A DNA stretch of 64,000 nt from NCBI GenBank assembly GCA_016700415.1, contig CP065018.1, positions 310,001 through 374,000 of the forward strand. Direction: 5' to 3'. The notes below the pieces were generated by a model. That model did not search any database, was not told the DNA's origin, and saw nothing but the letters and a program-made list of their open reading frames with translations. Both the position numbers and the translations under genes were made by a program. Positions 62,001-64,000 of the stretch are shown here, piece after piece (position 1 is the first letter of the stretch; the number at the start of each line of letters is the position of its first letter). This stretch comes from Flavobacteriales bacterium. GTDB lineage: Bacteria; Bacteroidota; Bacteroidia; Flavobacteriales_F; PHOS-HE28.

Positions 62001-62898
62001 CATTGATGATCACGTTGAAGCTGGCCGCGCCAATTCCCGCTCCCACGGTCACGGAAATGGTGCCGGGGCCAACGGGGAAGGTGGTGTAATCATTGGCACC
62101 GCCATAAGTGGCCGTGCTGCTGCCATTAATGGTGATGGTGAAGGTGGTGCTCGCCGTGGTGACCGGGCTGATCGTCATGGTCACCGCTACCGTGCCCGCG
62201 CTTTCCAAGGCCGCGCTGCTGGCCAAGTCGAAGTTCACCGTAGGGCCGCAGAGCATGGTGTGGCTGCCAAGGTGGGTTGCATCGTCTACATTGAATACAT
62301 CCCACTGGGAGTCCAGTGTCGGGAAGGTACAAGGAGGCCATCCTGGGTTGCTGGTCACTCCGGTGCAGATGTTGGCTTTCCGCACCAGCGTTTTATTCAA
62401 GGTAGATCGACCTCCGGTGCCGGTCCATTGTGTGCCGGGGTCACAACCGATGTTGCCAATGATGTCAACCGTACTGGTGGTCACGGTGTTGTACAGATCA
62501 ATGGCATCATCGCCATTGAAGGCCACCGCTGAATTGGTAATTTCGCCTGGTACTGCCAATGCGGCCAACGAGTTCTTGTAAACTACTGTTGCACCAGCTG
62601 CAAGTGTACCCGTCATGGCCGGTGCCCCGGTCGTGGTCACCGTCCCACTGCCATTGGCATACAACCTTAATTGATAGTTGGCCAAGTTGATACCGGCTGC
62701 TGTTCCATTGTAGATTTCGATGTACTTGTTGTTGCTGCTGCCCTCCAAGTATTCCGAAATGATGAGGTCGGTGGCCTGTGCGCTGGCCACTGCGGCCATG
62801 GCCCCTGCCAGCAGCAATGTGAGGGAGCGCCTCGCCCTTGCGTTGCGCGGGCGTGCGGGCAGATCAAGGCGGGTGATATCGGTGGAGCATCCCATCAT
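59017..62898 (-). CDS. T9SS cargo protein: lamin-tail domain, Calx-beta-like domains, type A sorting domain
   Basis: 1293 residues from the ATG at 62898 (the frame extends to a TTG at 62907). The N-terminal signal region includes RRSLTLLLAGAMAAVASAQA. Order: a lamin-tail domain (about 42-150; DLIISEYLEGSSNNKYIEIYNG), two Calx-beta-like domains (about 220-330 and 340-450, with DGLTEGDETIDF and LPESTEWVKF), long Ig- and beta-rich regions, and a C-terminal type A sorting domain (about 1210-1293; LEVMDIAGRVVGS ... GVYLLRMTDGARTESTRVAF). Expected to be exported by the type IX system and anchored or released at the surface. No enzyme motif seen. Confidence 0.88.
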   Translation of the reverse strand: MMGCSTDITRLDLPARPRNARARRSLTLLLAGAMAAVASAQATDLIISEYLEGSSNNKYIEIYNGTAAGINLANYQLRLYANGSGTVTTTGAPAMTGTLAAGATVVYKNSLAALAVPGEITNSAVAFNGDDAIDLYNTVTTSTVDIIGNIGCDPGTQWTGTGGRSTLNKTLVRKANICTGVTSNPGWPPCTFPTLDSQWDVFNVDDATHLGSHTMLCGPTVNFDLASSAALESAGTVAVTMTISPVTTASTTFTITINGSSTATYGGANDYTTFPVGPGTISVTVGAGIGAASFNVIINDDGLTEGDETIDFTLTNATGGTTLGANLTHQFTITDNDNTPTIEFSTLSVTALEGAPAQTFTLNIVPPIHASFTATFTVANGPGATYGLGNDYITNPPAPAATFVRNVPLNAASVTFTATPLLDGLPESTEWVKFTVSSVPLGFAIGSNDNATLYIGDIDSPPTVLSPGDLAIVGVNANTNGCSGVAGDDEISFFCFKEITYHTKIILTDNGYSRCTPGKWGTGEGTVEMYRTGPAIPAGQVITFRVNGSSPGINNVYSVAPDANWTCASIGILGTALNLNVGGDQLFFMQGDTWFPGTNSGSHDATYDGTVLYAFSTVAPPNSWSASCGSTQRSDRPPGVECFSMAPTLASDFNKYTGPNTFATQRDWIIRIDNQANWGSYPDCGQYDTNGYNWLTAPIMNITVGTMTNGVWRGAINTDWFECKNWDDARLPTAATNVLIGNQAAQNCVVGLGTGLQPGGTAVCGSLLQTFPPGTPKSLIVDVNSTLNIGGALTLNFPSGAGGIVTSVLDNATLKAATVNLSGYTLGATQASLRADRVGSLLQVSGDMNINPGGMLDLYGLGGGTLELGGDFNNAEDADHFEETLSTVVFNGSTDQTITSAVWNEAFYNLTMNKSGGDLLLTNYLTVNKVLNFTQGRILSSTATLLTLSATGIPANMSNASHVDGPMQKIGDTNIVFPIGKNNLYRPAALSTISGGAAVAFTAEYFNASPTTTLGPTGLDHDATLHHVSACEYWRIDRSSGVPNAFVSLSWVDPVSCSVTFLPTLQVAYWTGVLWTARGNGGTNGTTAAGGIISGSQQSSFLQSANYWTLGSLTNANPLPIELLSFTAQPNGGQVDLEWRTASEQNNDHFTVERSADAVAFTALLQVPGAGNSQSVIDYADVDPSPLDGLSYYRLRQTDLDGTTEVSDAVPVYFSGGRGQPLQVLYGDDGLFLMHDFAPGSTLEVMDIAGRVVGSTGITAKGLVKVPLDAMAHGVYLLRMTDGARTESTRVAF

Positions 62899-62904
62899 CT
62901 CATA

Positions 62905-62912
62905 CAAATATC
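62905..62912 (-). promoter_or_regulatory. Promoter-like -7 element GATATTTG for the T9SS cargo gene
   Basis: Six bases before the ATG at 62898, the same spacing as for surE and bshC. It argues against the TTG at 62907 as start. Confidence 0.4.
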
Positions 62913-63144
62913 GTCATTTTCAAGGTCCAAACCACGAACGTGGAATAGGACGGCTGTTAAGTTTTACGCGATCGTTGAAAAGGGGGGCTTCCCGCAGTGG
63001 TACAAGGAATTGTCGCACCGGATCGTTCAGGGTTACCGATCCGGCCCGGCGTACCACGGATAAGACGCAGCCCGGTGGGTGATGGTTGTGTCCGTTCCAC
63101 GTTGGTTTTCCCCTTCTTTTTTAAGGAAGGGCAGCCCGATAGGT

Positions 63145-63173
63145 TTTCCCCTCCTTTTTTCAAGGAGGGGAAA
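63145..63173. repeat. Palindrome copy sharing 23 identical bases with 26737-26759
   Basis: A 12-base inverted repeat tttcccctcctt/aaggaggggaaa with loop ttttc. The core 63148-63170 is identical to the palindrome at 26732-26764; flanks differ. Confidence 0.75.
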
Positions 63174-63229
63174 GGGGTGGTTCTGTAATGATGTCCGGAC
63201 CACCCCCAACCCCTCCTTTTGAGGAAGGA

Positions 63230-63275
63230 GGGGAGACCCACCACAAGCGTCATCGGGGAGACCCACCACAAGCGT
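63230..63275 (+). repeat. 21-base direct repeat
   Basis: ggggagacccaccacaagc plus gt occurs at 63230-63250 and again at 63255-63275, separated by four bases. Confidence 0.85.
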
Positions 63276-63279
63276 GACC

Positions 63280-63346
63280 GGACTCACAATTCCAGAACTC
63301 CAGACTCACAACTCCGGACTCACGACTAAAGGACTCCAAACTCCCC
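63280..63346 (-). repeat. Degenerate gagtct-type array (reverse complement)
   Basis: Diverged units of ggactcac/aactccag up to the stop codon of the next gene. Same vocabulary as 30415-30464 on the other strand. Confidence 0.6.
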
Positions 63347-63625
63347 TCACTCCTTCATGCCCGGCTGGAACTTGGCCCGTGGCGTCAGCACGGTGACGGA
63401 GGGTTCCTCATGTCCGTAATTACACTTGGGGCAAGCATTACGGCTTTCGCGCTTGAAGCGGTGCCCGTTGCTGCACTCGAAGGATTCCACGATCACATTG
63501 GGGTCATGGAGGTGCGGCCCGCCCGGCCCCGGTTTGGATGCGGAGAAGCCGAGGTCCGTCTTCGTGTTCTTGCGGGCGTATACGATGGAGGACTTATTGC
63601 GGACTTCACACTCGGGGCAGTTCAT
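63347..63625 (-). CDS. Small zinc-ribbon-like protein
   Basis: 92 residues from MNCPECEVRN. Cys pairs CPEC at the start, a FECSNGHRF segment and CPKC near residue 71 suggest two zinc-binding sites. No family recognised; it is probably cytoplasmic. The in-frame extension to 63673 (MLSSAIRKCITAYPKI) is possible but runs toward the repeat region. Confidence 0.6.
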   Translation of the reverse strand: MNCPECEVRNKSSIVYARKNTKTDLGFSASKPGPGGPHLHDPNVIVESFECSNGHRFKRESRNACPKCNYGHEEPSVTVLTPRAKFQPGMKE

Positions 63626-63675
63626 GATCTTCGGGTAAGCAGTGATGCATTTGCGGATCGCTGAAGATAGCACAA

Positions 63676-63708
63676 GGTTGGTTGTCGGTTGTCAGTTGTC
63701 AGTTGTCC
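63676..63708 (+). repeat. gttgtcag tandem array
   Basis: Four to five units of (c)ggttgtc/agttgtc in 33 bases, facing the reverse-complement array at 63797-63827. Confidence 0.7.
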
Positions 63709-63796
63709 GGCTGCATGGGGAGGCGATGAAAACGCATGGTCGCATCCCGTTCTTGTCGGCCTGCCGTAGGCATGGTCACGGCCATCGCGGCCCCAC

Positions 63797-63827
63797 CCGA
63801 CAACTGATAACGGACAACTGACGACCG
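63797..63827 (-). repeat. gttgtcag array, inverted copy
   Basis: ccgacaactgataacggacaactgacgaccg-type units (three), reverse complement of the 63676 array about 90 bases away, forming a loose inverted pair. Confidence 0.65.
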
Positions 63828-63833
63828 ATCCCG

Positions 63834-63841
63834 TAATTTCG
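63834..63841 (+). promoter_or_regulatory. Promoter-like -7 element TAATTTCG
   Basis: 23 bases before the ATG at 63865, directly after the inverted array. Confidence 0.45.
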
Positions 63842-63864
63842 GACCTCACTTCATCACCTGCTCC

Positions 63865-64000
63865 ATGTCCGTTCCCGCCCGTTCCCTGGTCCTCTTCAGT
63901 GTGCTCGTGCTTTGCGCAAGCGCCATGGCCCAGCCCTACAAATACGGTTGCCACTATTTCCGTGAGCATCCCCATGCGCCCGCCGTGCCCACCGCCGCGG
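63865..64000 (+). CDS. N-terminus of an exported protein (cut by window edge)
   Basis: Only 45 codons are visible. A signal peptide MSVPARSLVLFSVLVLCASAMAQ is followed by PYKYGCHYFREHPHAPAVP. The frame is open to the edge. The start after the signal peptide reminds me of Bacteroidota M1-type metallopeptidases, but this is too short to assign. Confidence 0.6.
   Translation, partial: MSVPARSLVLFSVLVLCASAMAQPYKYGCHYFREHPHAPAVPTAA

Larger units (their letters stand above)
62899..63346. other. Intergenic stretch with palindromes and repeats, no gene seen
   Basis: About 450 bases between two minus-strand genes. Contains the GATATTTG element (62905-62912), three CCCTCC/GGAGGG hairpins (63111-63131, 63145-63173, 63210-63233), a 21-base direct repeat (63230-63250 and 63255-63275) and a gagtct-type array in reverse complement (63280-63346). 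Confidence 0.7.

Noticed and set aside
63676..63827. CRISPR array
   Set aside because: Units are 6-9 bases, diverged and without constant spacers; no cas genes in the window.

Overview
The window is a gene-dense, high-GC chromosomal segment (roughly 60% GC by eye) from a member of the Bacteroidota, most likely a high-GC, uncultured-type Flavobacteriales. This rests on proteins typical of that group: a T9SS-type C-terminal sorting domain, an OmpA/PD40/TPR protein with the PorE domain order, alpha-2-macroglobulin, a surE-lpxB pair, the rpmG-DUF4295-ftsY-rimO cluster, and bshC for bacillithiol. TAnnTTTG-type -7 promoter elements also stand in front of many genes. I saw no tRNA, rRNA, CRISPR array, prophage or insertion sequence.

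Layout. 1-8944 (minus): an alpha-2-macroglobulin lipoprotein running off the left edge, then an outer-membrane barrel/TSP3/triple-SPOR protein in an operon with a second SPOR-ended protein. 9107-12935 (minus): uvrA behind a lytic transglycosylase. 12940-19972 (minus): an exopolysaccharide block of a WecA/MraY-like phosphoglycosyl transferase, rfbC, a Wzc-type tyrosine kinase with a Tyr-Gly tail, a Wza-type export lipoprotein, a GT4 glycosyltransferase and a methyltransferase. 20022-27845: lpdA, two related small membrane proteins, a RidA protein, surE-(small membrane protein)-lpxB, a SpoIID protein and an outer-membrane barrel. 27950-38945: M14 peptidase, queE, the PorE-like protein, a FrnE-like DsbA protein, proC, an SMR exporter, vsr, a PD40 lipoprotein and acylphosphatase. 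39046-42741: a 1231-residue secreted GSDH/PKD/PA14 protein. 42850-47967: an oxidative-stress island (ahpD-like, ahpC, an oxyR relic, katG, intact oxyR). 48053-52425: rpmG, DUF4295, ftsY, a SulP transporter and rimO. 52477-64000: an O-methyltransferase, a haem-binding protein, a papain-like peptidase, bshC, a TerB-like protein, a universal stress protein, a 1293-residue T9SS cargo protein, a zinc-ribbon protein and the start of another exported protein.

How the genes work together. The peroxide genes form a coherent unit: OxyR has the two-Cys sensor motif and stands divergent to katG, while ahpC-ahpD is a tight operon whose upstream flank still carries the first ~23 codons of a dead second oxyR copy. 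bshC (low-molecular-weight thiol) and the FrnE-like oxidoreductase fit the same redox theme. The polysaccharide block would make and export a surface polymer. The two very large secreted proteins and the PorE-like protein point to an active type IX secretion system encoded elsewhere.

Two genome-wide signals stand out. First, a recurring octamer (about [T/G/C]AnnTTYG, usually followed by C) lies within a few bases of many start codons, implying leaderless or near-leaderless transcripts; it also helps choose start codons. Second, intergenic DNA is built from short degenerate tandem words and palindromes that recur at separate loci and at one place form the 5' coding part of the PorE-like gene.
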